In this document: positions 16,929-25,054 of the stretch, one piece after another
Layout: each line of letters opens with the position of its first letter
How positions within the stretch are numbered: the first letter of the stretch is position 1
Source of the DNA: Sphingomonadales bacterium
GTDB taxonomy: Bacteria; Pseudomonadota; Alphaproteobacteria; Sphingomonadales; Sphingomonadaceae
Direction: 5' to 3'
Assembly (NCBI GenBank): GCA_028868535.1
Contig: JAGWUH010000021.1
Span: forward strand, 1 to 58,789
DNA: 58,789 nucleotides
Program-made: the position numbers and the translations under genes
Notes under the pieces: generated by a model
What the model was told of the DNA's origin: nothing
Seen by the model: only the letters and a program-made list of their open reading frames with translations
The model's database searches: none

Positions 16929-17121
16929 GGTTATTATCTGCGCCAGCGCGGATCGCATGGCGGTCCCGCTATTCACAGGTTCCTGTTGGCACATCGCTGC
17001 TGGATCAACGACGCCATATGGAAGTGCGATGGCGCACTAAACTTTCCCCGCCCAAAGAAGCTGACGACGGTCCGCCGAGCTCCAAACGGGGAGCCTTACC
17101 ATTAACTGACTGCGTCGAGGT

Positions 17122-18348
17122 TCATGACTGGCGTTGGGGGCTTTGAAGATCGCAGTATTCCGCCCATGCGGTCATAAGCTCCCGCCGCTTCTCAAGCGAT
17201 CGACCACGTCGGTACGCCCGCTCGACAGATGATGCGACGGTGTGAGCCAAGGCCATTTCGACCTCCTCGCGCTCGAACTTGGTTGTTTCGCCCGCCCAAT
17301 CGCGGAACGTCGAACGGAAGCCGTGCACCGTGATGTCGGGACGCCCCATCCGCTTCAGTAGTTGTGAGAGGGCCATGTCTGATAGCGCTCCGCCCCGAGG
17401 CGCGGGAAAGACCCAGTCGTCCGGCTGCAGCCCATCTTCATGTACACCCTTGAGCACACGAATGGCCGCGTCGCTCAAAGGCACTTCGTGAACTGCGCTC
17501 GCCTTCATTCGGGTTGCAGGAACGGTCCAGAGTTTGTCCGCCAGGTTGATTTCACCCCACGTCATGCCCCGTGCTTCACCGGAACGCGCTGCAGTCAGGA
17601 TTGTGAACTCGAGCGCGCGAGCCGCGATCGCCGGACGCTGGCGCAGTTCCGACATGAAGCCCGCAACGTCCTTGAATGGCAATGCTGGATGGTGCTTGAC
17701 GGTCGCCTTATTCCGCTTTGGCAGGAGAAGGTCGAGGTGTCCTCGGCCCCTCGCAGGGTTCTCGCCAAATCGCAGCCCTTTCACCTTTGCCGCATCAAGG
17801 ACTCTCTCAATACGCCCTCGCAGCCGCGACGCGGTTTCGGCTTTGCTCAGCCAGATCGGCTTGAGTACCTCAAGAATCATTTCGGTGGTCACGTCCGCAA
17901 TCGGCACTTCGAAAAGCGGATCAGCATACGTCTTGAGCGTGTTGCGCCATTGCTGGCGGTGCTTGGGGTTCTTGAAGCCGTCCTCAATGTCGGCGAGCAT
18001 CCCCATCGCAAATTTGCCGAAGGTCGTCGGCGGCTCTTTGGGTGCCCTTGCAGCCTTAGCCTTTGCGCGCTCAACGCGAGGGTCGATGCCGTCAACGAGC
18101 AAAGCGCGAATTTCACCAGCTCGCTCTCTCGCCTTCGCCAATGTCACGTCGAGTGCCGAGCCCAAACCCAGTTCGAATCGCTTTCCGGCGTAGGTTCCAA
18201 TGAAGAACCACGACCGTGCCGCCTCCCGCACGCGTAGATAGAGCCCACCGCCGTCCGAGTAGACCCCGGGTTCCTTGAAGGCAGCCGCCTGCTTGACTGA
18301 AAGCTTGTTACGCGCGCGCGAGGACATTGTTTCGCGCTTTAGCGGCAA
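17122..18348 (-). CDS. int: P4-type tyrosine integrase
   Basis: This protein of up to 408 residues has an N-terminal DUF4102-like arm-binding domain (YSDGGGLYLRV, then LGLGSALDVTLAKARE). The C-terminal tyrosine recombinase domain has Arg255 (TAARSGEAR), His342/Arg345 (HGFRSTFRDWA), His369 and nucleophile Tyr379 (SSVERAY). P4-like integrases insert islands into tRNA 3' ends. The gene lies 160 bp from tRNA-Ser(GCT) and is transcribed away from it, the standard arrangement. An internal ATG at 18327 (MSSRARNKLS) matches the usual family start better than 18348. The intervening 18349-18508 probably holds its promoter and arm-type sites. Confidence 0.96.
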   Translation of the reverse strand: MPLKRETMSSRARNKLSVKQAAAFKEPGVYSDGGGLYLRVREAARSWFFIGTYAGKRFELGLGSALDVTLAKARERAGEIRALLVDGIDPRVERAKAKAARAPKEPPTTFGKFAMGMLADIEDGFKNPKHRQQWRNTLKTYADPLFEVPIADVTTEMILEVLKPIWLSKAETASRLRGRIERVLDAAKVKGLRFGENPARGRGHLDLLLPKRNKATVKHHPALPFKDVAGFMSELRQRPAIAARALEFTILTAARSGEARGMTWGEINLADKLWTVPATRMKASAVHEVPLSDAAIRVLKGVHEDGLQPDDWVFPAPRGGALSDMALSQLLKRMGRPDITVHGFRSTFRDWAGETTKFEREEVEMALAHTVASSVERAYRRGRSLEKRRELMTAWAEYCDLQSPQRQS

Positions 18349-18508
18349 AATTTGAGCCAGTCAGCCATAAAATGAGACATAAGTTTGGCAGCGATTTGCC
18401 CCGGCTCACTGCGAACCCTGGCGAACCAAAAAGTCCCCGGATCGCCTGAAAAACCGCAATGTCGCTGCGTTCAACTCAGTTCGCTGCTGACCGTGAAAAT
18501 TCAAGCTC

Positions 18509-18540
18509 TGGCGGAGACGGAGGGATTCGAACCCTCGATA
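18509..18540. other. Probable attachment-site core at tRNA-Ser 3' end
   Basis: The T-arm and acceptor end of tRNA-Ser(GCT), including the encoded CCA, face the integrase gene. P4-type integrases use exactly this part of tRNA genes as the crossover core and restore an intact tRNA on insertion. The matching copy at the far island end is outside the window, so the core length is not known. Confidence 0.6.
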
Positions 18541-18601
18541 CAGAATTTATCCGTATGACGGTTTAGCAAACCGTTGGTTTCAGCCACTCACCCACGTCTC
18601 C
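18509..18601 (-). tRNA. tRNA-Ser (anticodon GCT)
   Basis: Read on the minus strand, acceptor arms GGAGACG and CGTCTCC pair perfectly and are followed by discriminator G and an encoded CCA. The anticodon stem-loop is GGTTTGCTAAACC with anticodon GCT at 18565-18567. The long variable arm of a class II tRNA and the T-loop GGTTCGAATCC are present. At 93 nt it is normal for tRNA-Ser. It marks the right end of the island and remains intact. Confidence 0.97.
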
Positions 18602-18883
18602 GGATGCGGCGCGAGGCGGGGCTATAGCGACGGGGTGGCGAAGCGGCAAGAGGGCGTTCAGGCGTTTTTCAGGTGAACCGCCGCAAACCACCGTCGGCGC
18701 GGCGAAGAGCGGCGTGGGCCGCACCGCGATTCGCTTCACCGCAAAAGCGACTCGCCTCGTCGACCGTGGATTGCGGGTTGGAAACGAAGCGATTCTGGAA
18801 GAGGCAGGATGGTCGCATCGCGCCTGCGGGATCGGCGCGCGGCCGGGCCGCAGCGAAGAACTTAGGTCGAGGGAAGCAAGAGC

Positions 18884-19657
18884 ATGGGACAAGATTCGCG
18901 GAAGCCGGCGGCGCAGGGCGCGGCACGAACGGGCGCGCTGGTTGCAGCCGCCTTCGCGCTGGCGATCCTGCCCGGGACCGGGCAGGCACAGACCGCGCCG
19001 GCAACCACCGGCCCGGCGATCGACAGCGACCTGGTCCGGCCGGGGGCGCCCGCCGTGCCGGCCCCGGCCCCGGCCGGCGATCCCACCGCGCAGCCGCGCT
19101 ACATGACCGCGCAACCCGCACCGGCGGCACCGGCGGCGTCGGGGGCCGCATCCTGCACCCCTTCGTTCCGCGGCCAGACCTACAACCAGGAAGACCTGAT
19201 CAGCGCCGCGGAAGGCGTGTTCGGCACAGGTGCCAAGGGGCTGGCGTCGCTGATCAGCGATGTCCTGGCAAAGCAGGGCAAGCCCAACGGCTACATCGCC
19301 GGACGCGAGGCCGGGGGCGCCATCGCGGTAGGGCTGCGCTATGGCTCCGGGACGATCTGCAGCACCGTGTTCGGGCGCATGCCGGTCTACTGGAACGGGC
19401 CATCGGTGGGCTTCGACTTCGGCGCCAATGCCGCCAAGACCTTCGTGCTGGTCTACAACCTCAACAACCCCGATGACCTGTTTCACCGCTATGTCGCCGG
19501 CGAGGGCCAGGCCTACCTGGTCGGCGGCTTCCACGTCTCGTACCTGCGCTATGGCAATGTCGTGCTGATCCCGGTGCGCATGGGCGTGGGCCTGCGGCTG
19601 GGGGTCAACGGCGGCTACATGAAGATCACGCGCAAGCTGAACTACGTGCCGTTCTGA
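18884..19657 (+). CDS. eipA: EipA family (DUF1134) envelope integrity protein
   Basis: This 257-residue protein has a Sec signal peptide (GALVAAAFALAILPG, cleavage near GQAQT) and a Pro/Ala-rich linker to about residue 90. The DUF1134 domain follows: LISAAEGVFGTGAKGLASLI, then GKPNGYIAGREAGGA, VYWNGPSVGFDFG and GVGLRLGVNGGYM. EipA is a periplasmic protein needed for cell-envelope integrity in alphaproteobacteria such as Brucella and Caulobacter; the family link is established but the molecular function is open. It is the first core gene right of the island. A 282-bp gap (18602-18883) upstream holds its promoter and that of the tRNA, and no other gene is seen there. Its stop abuts the stop of the convergent gene. 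Confidence 0.93.
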   Translation: MGQDSRKPAAQGAARTGALVAAAFALAILPGTGQAQTAPATTGPAIDSDLVRPGAPAVPAPAPAGDPTAQPRYMTAQPAPAAPAASGAASCTPSFRGQTYNQEDLISAAEGVFGTGAKGLASLISDVLAKQGKPNGYIAGREAGGAIAVGLRYGSGTICSTVFGRMPVYWNGPSVGFDFGANAAKTFVLVYNLNNPDDLFHRYVAGEGQAYLVGGFHVSYLRYGNVVLIPVRMGVGLRLGVNGGYMKITRKLNYVPF

Positions 19658-20821
19658 TCACGCGAGGGCGCGGCCGTCCTGCCACTGCAGGCGATCGCGC
19701 CCGAGTTCGGCCAAGGTGCGGGCGCCCGCCAGCGCCAGCGAGCGGTCGATCTCCTCGCGGAGGATGGCCAGCGCCCGGGCGACGCCCGGCTCGCCGAAAG
19801 CCGCCAGCGCGAGCAGCGTCGCGCGGCCGACCATGACCATGCCGGCCCCCATCGCGATCGCCTTCAGCACCTCGCTGCCGCGGCGGAAGCCGCCGTCGAC
19901 GATGACGGTGACCTTCGGCGCAACGGCATCGACCACCTCGGGCAGCGCCGCGAACGAGCCGACCGCCCCGTCGAGACTGCGGCCGCCGTGGTTGGAGACG
20001 ATGATGCCATCGACGCCGCAGGCGGCGGCGCGGCGGGCGTCCTCCGCCGTCGACACGCCCTTGGCCACCAGCACGCCGTCCCAGCGCCGCCGCAAGGCGG
20101 ACAGCGCGTCCCAGTCGAAGCGCGGCGAGGCAGTGGCGAAGGCGTGGGTGCCGCCCCAGAAGCGCCGTTCGCCCGCGGGCATGTCGCCGATCTCGGGCAG
20201 GCCGCCGGCGAAGACGTAGCGCAGCAGCGTGCCGAACAGCCAGTATGGCGCGCCCAGCATGTCGCGCACGGTGCCGGCGTGGATGATGCCCGGCGACCAG
20301 CCGCTGCGGCGGATGTATTCGCGGTTGCCGATCACCGGCGAATCCATCGTCACCTGCAGGACCGTGATGCCGAGATCGCGCGAGAGTCCGACCTGGTGCT
20401 CGAACAGGCGGTCCTCCGCCAGCGGATAGACCTGGCGCCACAGCAGCGGCCCGGCGATCGGCAGCAGCGCGGCCTGGGCGGTGAAATTGCTCGAGCCGAT
20501 GGTGAACGGCACCCCGGCGGCAGCGGCGGCGCGCGCCAGCTTGCGCTCGCCGTCGTGGTGAAGCAGCCCGGCGAGGCCGGTCACGGCGATGCCCAGCGGC
20601 ATCGCCAGCTTCTGCCCGAACACCGTGGTCGAGATGTCGCGCCGCGAGACATCGACGCCGACGCGCTGGCGCAGCAGCACGCGATCGAGCGACGCGCGGT
20701 TCTCGCGCAGGGTGATCTCGTCCTCGGCGCCGCGGGCGACGAAATCGTAGAGCCCCTTCGGCAGGCGGCGGCGGGCGACGCGGGCGAGATCGTCGATGTT
20801 GAGCGCGTCGGCCGGCTTCAC
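19658..20821 (-). CDS. FMN-dependent alpha-hydroxyacid dehydrogenase (LldD-like)
   Basis: The 387 residues follow the LldD/glycolate oxidase/mandelate dehydrogenase fold. They include KLAMPLGIAVTGLAGLLH, WRQVYPLAED, the substrate/FMN lysine in VAKGVSTAEDA, and the catalytic region GIIVSNHGGRSLDGA followed by VIVDGGFRRGSEVLKA. The enzyme oxidises an L-2-hydroxyacid (lactate, mandelate or similar) and passes electrons to quinone or another acceptor. The substrate cannot be told from the motifs. It is monocistronic or paired with the phosphatase gene 15 bp upstream on the same strand. Name kept general on purpose. Confidence 0.93.
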   Translation of the reverse strand: MKPADALNIDDLARVARRRLPKGLYDFVARGAEDEITLRENRASLDRVLLRQRVGVDVSRRDISTTVFGQKLAMPLGIAVTGLAGLLHHDGERKLARAAAAAGVPFTIGSSNFTAQAALLPIAGPLLWRQVYPLAEDRLFEHQVGLSRDLGITVLQVTMDSPVIGNREYIRRSGWSPGIIHAGTVRDMLGAPYWLFGTLLRYVFAGGLPEIGDMPAGERRFWGGTHAFATASPRFDWDALSALRRRWDGVLVAKGVSTAEDARRAAACGVDGIIVSNHGGRSLDGAVGSFAALPEVVDAVAPKVTVIVDGGFRRGSEVLKAIAMGAGMVMVGRATLLALAAFGEPGVARALAILREEIDRSLALAGARTLAELGRDRLQWQDGRALA

Positions 20822-20836
20822 CCCCTGCCCCCCGCG

Positions 20837-21676
20837 TCAGCGGAGCATGCGGCGGCGCAGCGCGGCGCGTTCGCGCGGGCCGACGCCGAGTTCCTTCGCG
20901 AGGTAGGCATCGACCGAGCCGTAGTCCTTGCGGATGGTGGCGAAGGCGGTGTCGAGGTAGCCGGGTTCGACGCCGATCACCGGCGCCATGACGTCCGCGG
21001 CGGCGCCGCCCTGACCGAGCGAAGACAGCAGCGTGTTCATCCCCGGCGCGCCGTTGGACAGCAGGAAATCCTGCCGCACGGTATCGTACGGCACGCCGAG
21101 CGCGGTGAGCACGAGCGCGGTGGCAACGCCGGTGCGGTCCTTGCCGGCCGAGCAGTTGACGACGACCGGGCCCCGGGCCTGCAGCAGCCGCGCGAACAGC
21201 GCGCGGTAGCCGGCGGCCTGCTCATGCGGGAACTGGGCGTAACCGCGCGTCATCAGCGCGCGCATGCTTTCCGCCGTGGGCTTGCCGGCGGCGATCGGGT
21301 TGGCGAGGTTGCCCATCGACATGTCGTAGTCGCGCGCCCAGTAACCCGGGCGCTTCGCGATCCAGCCATCGTCGCGCGCGCGTTCCTGGGTGCTGCGCAA
21401 GTCGATGATCGCCTCGGGATGGAGGCCGGCGAGCATCATCCGGCCTTCCGGCGCGAGCATCCCCATCGAGCCGGAGCGGTAGAGCACGTTCCAGCGCACG
21501 GTCTTGCCGCTGGCGGTGCGATAGCCGCCGACGTCGCGGAAGTTGCGGCCGCCGGCCATCGGGATGAAACGAGGATGCTCGGCGGGGGCCTCCACCTGCG
21601 ATGCCGGCGCCCGGGCGAGCACCGGCATCGCCGGCAGTGCCGCGAGCGCGAGAAGGACGGCAAGGCGCTTGAGCAT
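20837..21676 (-). CDS. Secreted tyrosine-protein phosphatase (Y_phosphatase3)
   Basis: This 279-residue protein has a signal peptide (LKRLAVLLALAALPAMPVLA). It has the family's FIPMAGGRNFRDVGGYRT opening, LYRSGSMGML, IIDLRST and the P-loop CSAGKDRTGVATAL, a C-x5-R active site. The family covers tyrosine and phosphoinositide phosphatases, here exported to the periplasm. ATG 21676 was chosen because it directly precedes the signal peptide; a GTG two codons upstream (21682) sits closer to a GGGAGAG ribosome-binding site and is an alternative. It is divergent from the aminotransferase gene across 115 bp. Confidence 0.92.
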   Translation of the reverse strand: MLKRLAVLLALAALPAMPVLARAPASQVEAPAEHPRFIPMAGGRNFRDVGGYRTASGKTVRWNVLYRSGSMGMLAPEGRMMLAGLHPEAIIDLRSTQERARDDGWIAKRPGYWARDYDMSMGNLANPIAAGKPTAESMRALMTRGYAQFPHEQAAGYRALFARLLQARGPVVVNCSAGKDRTGVATALVLTALGVPYDTVRQDFLLSNGAPGMNTLLSSLGQGGAAADVMAPVIGVEPGYLDTAFATIRKDYGSVDAYLAKELGVGPRERAALRRRMLR

Positions 21677-21791
21677 GTTCACGAAATCTCTCCCACGGGT
21701 CCGGCGCGGTTGTGCCGCGCGCCGGGCGCGTCCGCAAGCACGGCGAAACGGGGTTGCCCGGGCATCGCCGGGGGGGTAAGGCGCGCGCGCC

Positions 21792-22973
21792 ATGTTGACC
21801 AACCTCCAGCAGCAGCCCGCTGACGCGCTTCTCGCGCTGATCAAGCTCCACAACCAGGACCCGCGGGTCGACAAGATCGACCTCGGCGTCGGCGTCTATC
21901 GCACCGGCCAGGGGGACACCCCGGTATTCGGCGCGATCAAGGCGGCGGAGCGCAAGCTTCTGGAAACGCAGGATTCCAAGGCCTACCTCGGCCCCGAGGG
22001 CGACATGGGCTTCGTCCACGCGCTGATGCCCTACGTCTTCGGCAAGGCCGACCCGACGATGGGCGGCCGCATCGAGGGCATGCAGACGCCGGGCGGCACC
22101 GGGGCGGTTCGCCTCGCGGTGGCGCTGGCCAAGCGCGCCGGCGTCAAGCGCATCTGGATGGGCACGCCGAGCTGGCCGAACCACGCGCAGATCATCGCCG
22201 ACCTCGGCCTGGAGCTCAAGACCTTCGTCCATTCGACCAAGGCCGGCCTGGTGGACATGGATTCGCTCCGCTTCGCGCTGACCCAGGTCGAGGCCGGCGA
22301 CGCGATCCTGTTGCACGGCTGCTGTCACAACCCGACCGGCATCGACTATTCGAACGACCAGTGGGACGAGATCGCGCCGGCGCTGGCCAAGGCCGGCGTG
22401 CTGCCGATCCTCGACCTGGCGTACCAGGGCCTCGGCTTCGGCATGGAAGAGGACGCCTATGGCACGCGCAAGGTGCTGGCGGCGGTGCCGGAGGCGCTGA
22501 TCGCCTATTCATGCGACAAGAACTTCGGCCTCTATCGCGACCGCGTCGGCGCGGTCTACATCATGATGGAGCGGCCCGAGCAGGTGGCGCCGGCGTTGTC
22601 GAACGGCCATGCGCTGGCGCGCGCGGCCTGGTCGATGCCGCCGGATCACGGCGCGGCGGCGGTGCGGATCATCCTGGAGGATGCGGGCCTGACGCAGACC
22701 TGGCTCGACGAGCTCGACACCATGCGCGAGCGGATGCGCCAGGTGCGCGCGAAGCTGGCGGCGGCAGGCAAGGCCGGCACCGTCGACATGACCGCGCTGG
22801 GCGGGCAGAACGGGCTGTTCTCGATCGTGCCGCTGACGCCCGAGCAGATCCTGGCGATGCGCGAGAAGCACGGCGTCTACATGGCCGGTTCGGGACGCAT
22901 CAACGTCGCCGGGCTGACGATGGCCAACATCGACCAGTTCATCGCCGCCGTGGCGGACGTCACCGCCGCCTGA
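21792..22973 (+). CDS. Aromatic amino acid/aspartate aminotransferase (TyrB-like)
   Basis: The 393 residues follow the class I aminotransferase Ia subgroup. They include KIDLGVGVYRTGQGDTPVF, LGPEGDMGF, GMQTPGGTGAVRLA, HGCCHNPTG with Asn180, Asp208/Tyr211 in ILDLAYQG, and PLP-binding Lys243 in CDKNFGLYRDRVGA. It interconverts aromatic amino acids or aspartate with their oxoacids using 2-oxoglutarate. Substrate preference between tyrosine/phenylalanine and aspartate cannot be decided by eye. The gene stands alone on the plus strand. Confidence 0.94.
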   Translation: MLTNLQQQPADALLALIKLHNQDPRVDKIDLGVGVYRTGQGDTPVFGAIKAAERKLLETQDSKAYLGPEGDMGFVHALMPYVFGKADPTMGGRIEGMQTPGGTGAVRLAVALAKRAGVKRIWMGTPSWPNHAQIIADLGLELKTFVHSTKAGLVDMDSLRFALTQVEAGDAILLHGCCHNPTGIDYSNDQWDEIAPALAKAGVLPILDLAYQGLGFGMEEDAYGTRKVLAAVPEALIAYSCDKNFGLYRDRVGAVYIMMERPEQVAPALSNGHALARAAWSMPPDHGAAAVRIILEDAGLTQTWLDELDTMRERMRQVRAKLAAAGKAGTVDMTALGGQNGLFSIVPLTPEQILAMREKHGVYMAGSGRINVAGLTMANIDQFIAAVADVTAA

Positions 22974-23001
22974 GCCGGCGCTGCCGGGAGCGGGACCGGG
23001 G

Positions 23002-23457
23002 ATGAAAGGACGACGGCGCCTGCTGGTGGGAATCGCGCTGGTCCTGGCGGCGGCCGACGGGATCTGGTGGGCGAGCCGGCAACACGGCGAGCGGCAGGAC
23101 TACGAGCTGGGGACCACGCCGCTGGCGGTGACGGTCGCGGACGACCGGGTACTGCCGCTGTTCGACGAGGCGGGCGGGCGCTGGCTGCTGGCGGGAAAGC
23201 CGCTGGCTTCCTTGCGCGGGCAGGTGCGCCGGTCCGGCGACGGCAAGGCTTCCTACGTGGTCGTCCGGCTCGCCGCCGATGCCGGGCAGACCAGCTTTCG
23301 CCATGCGCTGCTGGCGTTGGTGCGCGACGGGCATTGCCTGGCGGGCATCGCCACCGGCGTCGCCAACCGTCCGGACGGTGAGCGCGTGCCGGTGCACCGG
23401 CTGGTCTGGGTGCGCGACGACGCCGGCGACGCGCGGCGCTGTTCAGCCGCGCAGTGA
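23002..23457 (+). CDS. Hypothetical membrane-anchored/exported protein
   Basis: The 151 residues start with a basic N terminus and a hydrophobic helix (LLVGIALVLAAADGIWW), then a soluble domain with LGTTPLAVTVADDRVLPLFDE and a His/Cys-containing stretch (FRHALLALVRDGHCLAG). No family was recognised. It follows the aminotransferase by 28 bp and could be co-transcribed. Its 3' end overlaps the 3' end of convergent ribE by 15 bp. Coding status is supported by composition and the clear signal anchor. Confidence 0.65.
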   Translation: MKGRRRLLVGIALVLAAADGIWWASRQHGERQDYELGTTPLAVTVADDRVLPLFDEAGGRWLLAGKPLASLRGQVRRSGDGKASYVVVRLAADAGQTSFRHALLALVRDGHCLAGIATGVANRPDGERVPVHRLVWVRDDAGDARRCSAAQ

Positions 23458-24060
23458 CTGCATCCGCATCAGGTACCGCGCGAGCACGTCGATCTCGAGG
23501 TTGACCGCGGCACCGGCGCGCAGCGCGCCGAGCGTGGTGACGTCGGCGGTGTGCGGGATCAGGTTCAGCGTGAAGTGACATGCGCCATCGGGCTGGTCCG
23601 CCACTTCGTTCACGGTCAGCGAGACGCCGTCGACGGTGATCGAGCCCTTCGGCGCGAGGTAGGGCGCGAGTTCGGCAGGGGCGGCGATGGTGACGCGCAG
23701 CGATTCGCCGGTGGGCACGGCCGCGACCACGGTGCCGACGCCGTCGACATGGCCGGTGACGATGTGGCCGCCGAGCTCGTCGCCGAGCCGGAGCGCGGGT
23801 TCGAGGTTGAGCCGCGTTCCCTGCTGCCAGCGGCCGGGCACGGTGCGCGCGACGGTTTCACCGGACAGGGTGACGGCGAACCAGGCATCGCCGGCGGTGC
23901 CGCCGCGATCGACCACGGTCAGGCAGCAGCCCGAGCACGCGATCGAGGCGCCGATGGCGATCTGCGCGGGATCGAACGGGCAGGCGATGGTGGCGTGGAG
24001 ATCGCCTTCGTCGCGGGCCTTGGTGATGGTGCCGATGGCGGTGACGATGCCGGTGAACAT
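23443..24060 (-). CDS. ribE: Riboflavin synthase, alpha subunit
   Basis: This 205-residue enzyme begins MFTGIVTAIGTI and shows the two internally repeated lumazine-binding barrels, each with a GCCLTV or GVSLTV core. It dismutates two 6,7-dimethyl-8-ribityllumazine molecules to riboflavin, the last step of the pathway. It lies 9 bp downstream of ribD in a leftward operon. No FMN riboswitch was recognised nearby. The tail overlaps the convergent hypothetical gene by 15 bp. Confidence 0.96.
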   Translation of the reverse strand: MFTGIVTAIGTITKARDEGDLHATIACPFDPAQIAIGASIACSGCCLTVVDRGGTAGDAWFAVTLSGETVARTVPGRWQQGTRLNLEPALRLGDELGGHIVTGHVDGVGTVVAAVPTGESLRVTIAAPAELAPYLAPKGSITVDGVSLTVNEVADQPDGACHFTLNLIPHTADVTTLGALRAGAAVNLEIDVLARYLMRMQSLRG

Positions 24061-24069
24061 GGATTTCCC

Positions 24070-25044
24070 CTAGATGCGCGTGCGCTCGTAGGCTTCGAAG
24101 CTGTCGTTGCCAAGGCGGCGGTGGTCGCTTTGCCGCCAGCGCCCATGCGCCGGGCCGAGATCGGCCAGGCCGATGTCCGCCACGCCAGACAGCCCGCCGC
24201 CGATCAGGATCGGGGCGCGATAGAGGTGCAGGCTGTCGACAAGGTCCGCTGCGAGGAACGCGGCGGCGGTCCGGGCACCGCCTTCGACGATCACGTACTG
24301 GGCATCGGCCAGCCCGGCGATGGCGGCGGGCGTGGCGAGACGGTGCCAGCCGTCGGGCGCGGCGGCGCCGGTCAGCACGCAGCGCAGCGGCGCGCGCGAC
24401 TCCAGCCCGGGCAGGCGCACCGTCAGCGCCGGCGCGTCGGCACGCAGGGTAGCGCCGCCGACGACGATGGCGTCCACGCGCGCACGCTGGGCATGGGCAT
24501 GGGTACGGGCTTCGCTGCCGGTGATCCACTGGCTGGTGCCGTTGGCCAGCGCGATCGCACCGTCGAGCGAGGTGGCGAGCTTGAGCGTGACGTGCGGGCG
24601 GCCGAGGCGGCACCGCGCCAGATAGCCGGCCAGCGAGGCCGCACAGGCGGCGGAATCGACCAGCGTGGCGGCGATGCCGGCGTCGGCGATGCGGGCGATC
24701 CCCTGCCCCGCCGTGCGCGGGTCGGGATCGGGGCAGCCGACGACGACGCGGGCGACGCCCGAGGCCGCGACGAGATCGGCGCAAGCCGGTCCGCGCCGGC
24801 TCTGGTGAGCGCAGGGTTCGAGCGTGACGTAGAGCGTGGCGCCGGTGGCCGCGTCACCGGCGGCGGCCAGCGCGACGGCCTCGGCATGGGGACGGCCGCC
24901 GGGTTGGGTGTGGCCGCGCGCGATGACCGTACCGTCGCGGACGAGGATCGCGCCGACCGCCGGATTCGGGCGGCTCAGCGGGCGCGCGCGATCGGCCAGG
25001 GCGGCGGCGGCGGCAAGCCAGCGCTGGTCCCCGGCCGGGCTCAT
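24070..25044 (-). CDS. ribD: Bifunctional riboflavin deaminase/reductase
   Basis: The 324 residues comprise an N-terminal zinc deaminase (GRPHAEAVAL, then LEPCAHQSRRGPACADL) and a C-terminal reductase (RPHVTLKLATSLDGAIA, VIVEGGARTAAAFL). RibD deaminates and then reduces the first pyrimidine intermediates of riboflavin synthesis. The ATG at 25044 gives MSPAGDQRWLAAA and the normal length; the frame is open further upstream only because it runs through the neighbouring gene in another frame. ribE follows. Confidence 0.96.
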   Translation of the reverse strand: MSPAGDQRWLAAAAALADRARPLSRPNPAVGAILVRDGTVIARGHTQPGGRPHAEAVALAAAGDAATGATLYVTLEPCAHQSRRGPACADLVAASGVARVVVGCPDPDPRTAGQGIARIADAGIAATLVDSAACAASLAGYLARCRLGRPHVTLKLATSLDGAIALANGTSQWITGSEARTHAHAQRARVDAIVVGGATLRADAPALTVRLPGLESRAPLRCVLTGAAAPDGWHRLATPAAIAGLADAQYVIVEGGARTAAAFLAADLVDSLHLYRAPILIGGGLSGVADIGLADLGPAHGRWRQSDHRRLGNDSFEAYERTRI

Positions 25045-25054
25045 TGCCGCCTGC

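Larger units (their letters stand above)
16412..17121 (+). other. 710-bp gene-free interval with three GC-rich hairpins
   Basis: Between the serine recombinase and the integrase no open frame looks coding: none has recognisable motifs, and the longest runs overlap the integrase stop. The interval instead contains three inverted repeats, at 16573-16604, 16701-16733 and 16899-16928. Possible roles are terminators for the convergent genes, an origin or processing site for transfer, or relics of other elements. No direct repeat matching the tRNA 3' end was noticed. Confidence 0.6.
1..18540. mobile_element. Integrative (conjugative) element, right part, in tRNA-Ser(GCT)
   Basis: This segment carries type IV secretion genes, a serine recombinase and a P4-type tyrosine integrase ending beside the 3' end of a tRNA-Ser gene. 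That is the usual layout of an ICE or genomic island. Base composition is clearly lower in GC than the DNA right of the tRNA and contains very AT-rich patches near 15.65-15.84 kb. The left boundary is outside the window because virB8 is already interrupted by the window edge. No second copy of the tRNA 3' end was noticed inside the window. Only virB8-virB11 are visible; a relaxase, virD4 and virB4 would have to lie further left, so mobility cannot be judged. The many truncated genes suggest a rearranged, possibly composite island. Confidence 0.8.

Noticed and set aside
16829..17146. 105-codon plus-strand ORF next to the integrase
   Set aside because: No motifs, includes the strong hairpin and overlaps the integrase stop; unlikely to be a gene.
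19988..21823. A 611-codon plus-strand open frame opposite the dehydrogenase and phosphatase genes
   Set aside because: Arg/Ala/Gly/His-rich with no domains. It mirrors codon bias of two well-supported minus-strand genes, a usual artefact at very high GC.
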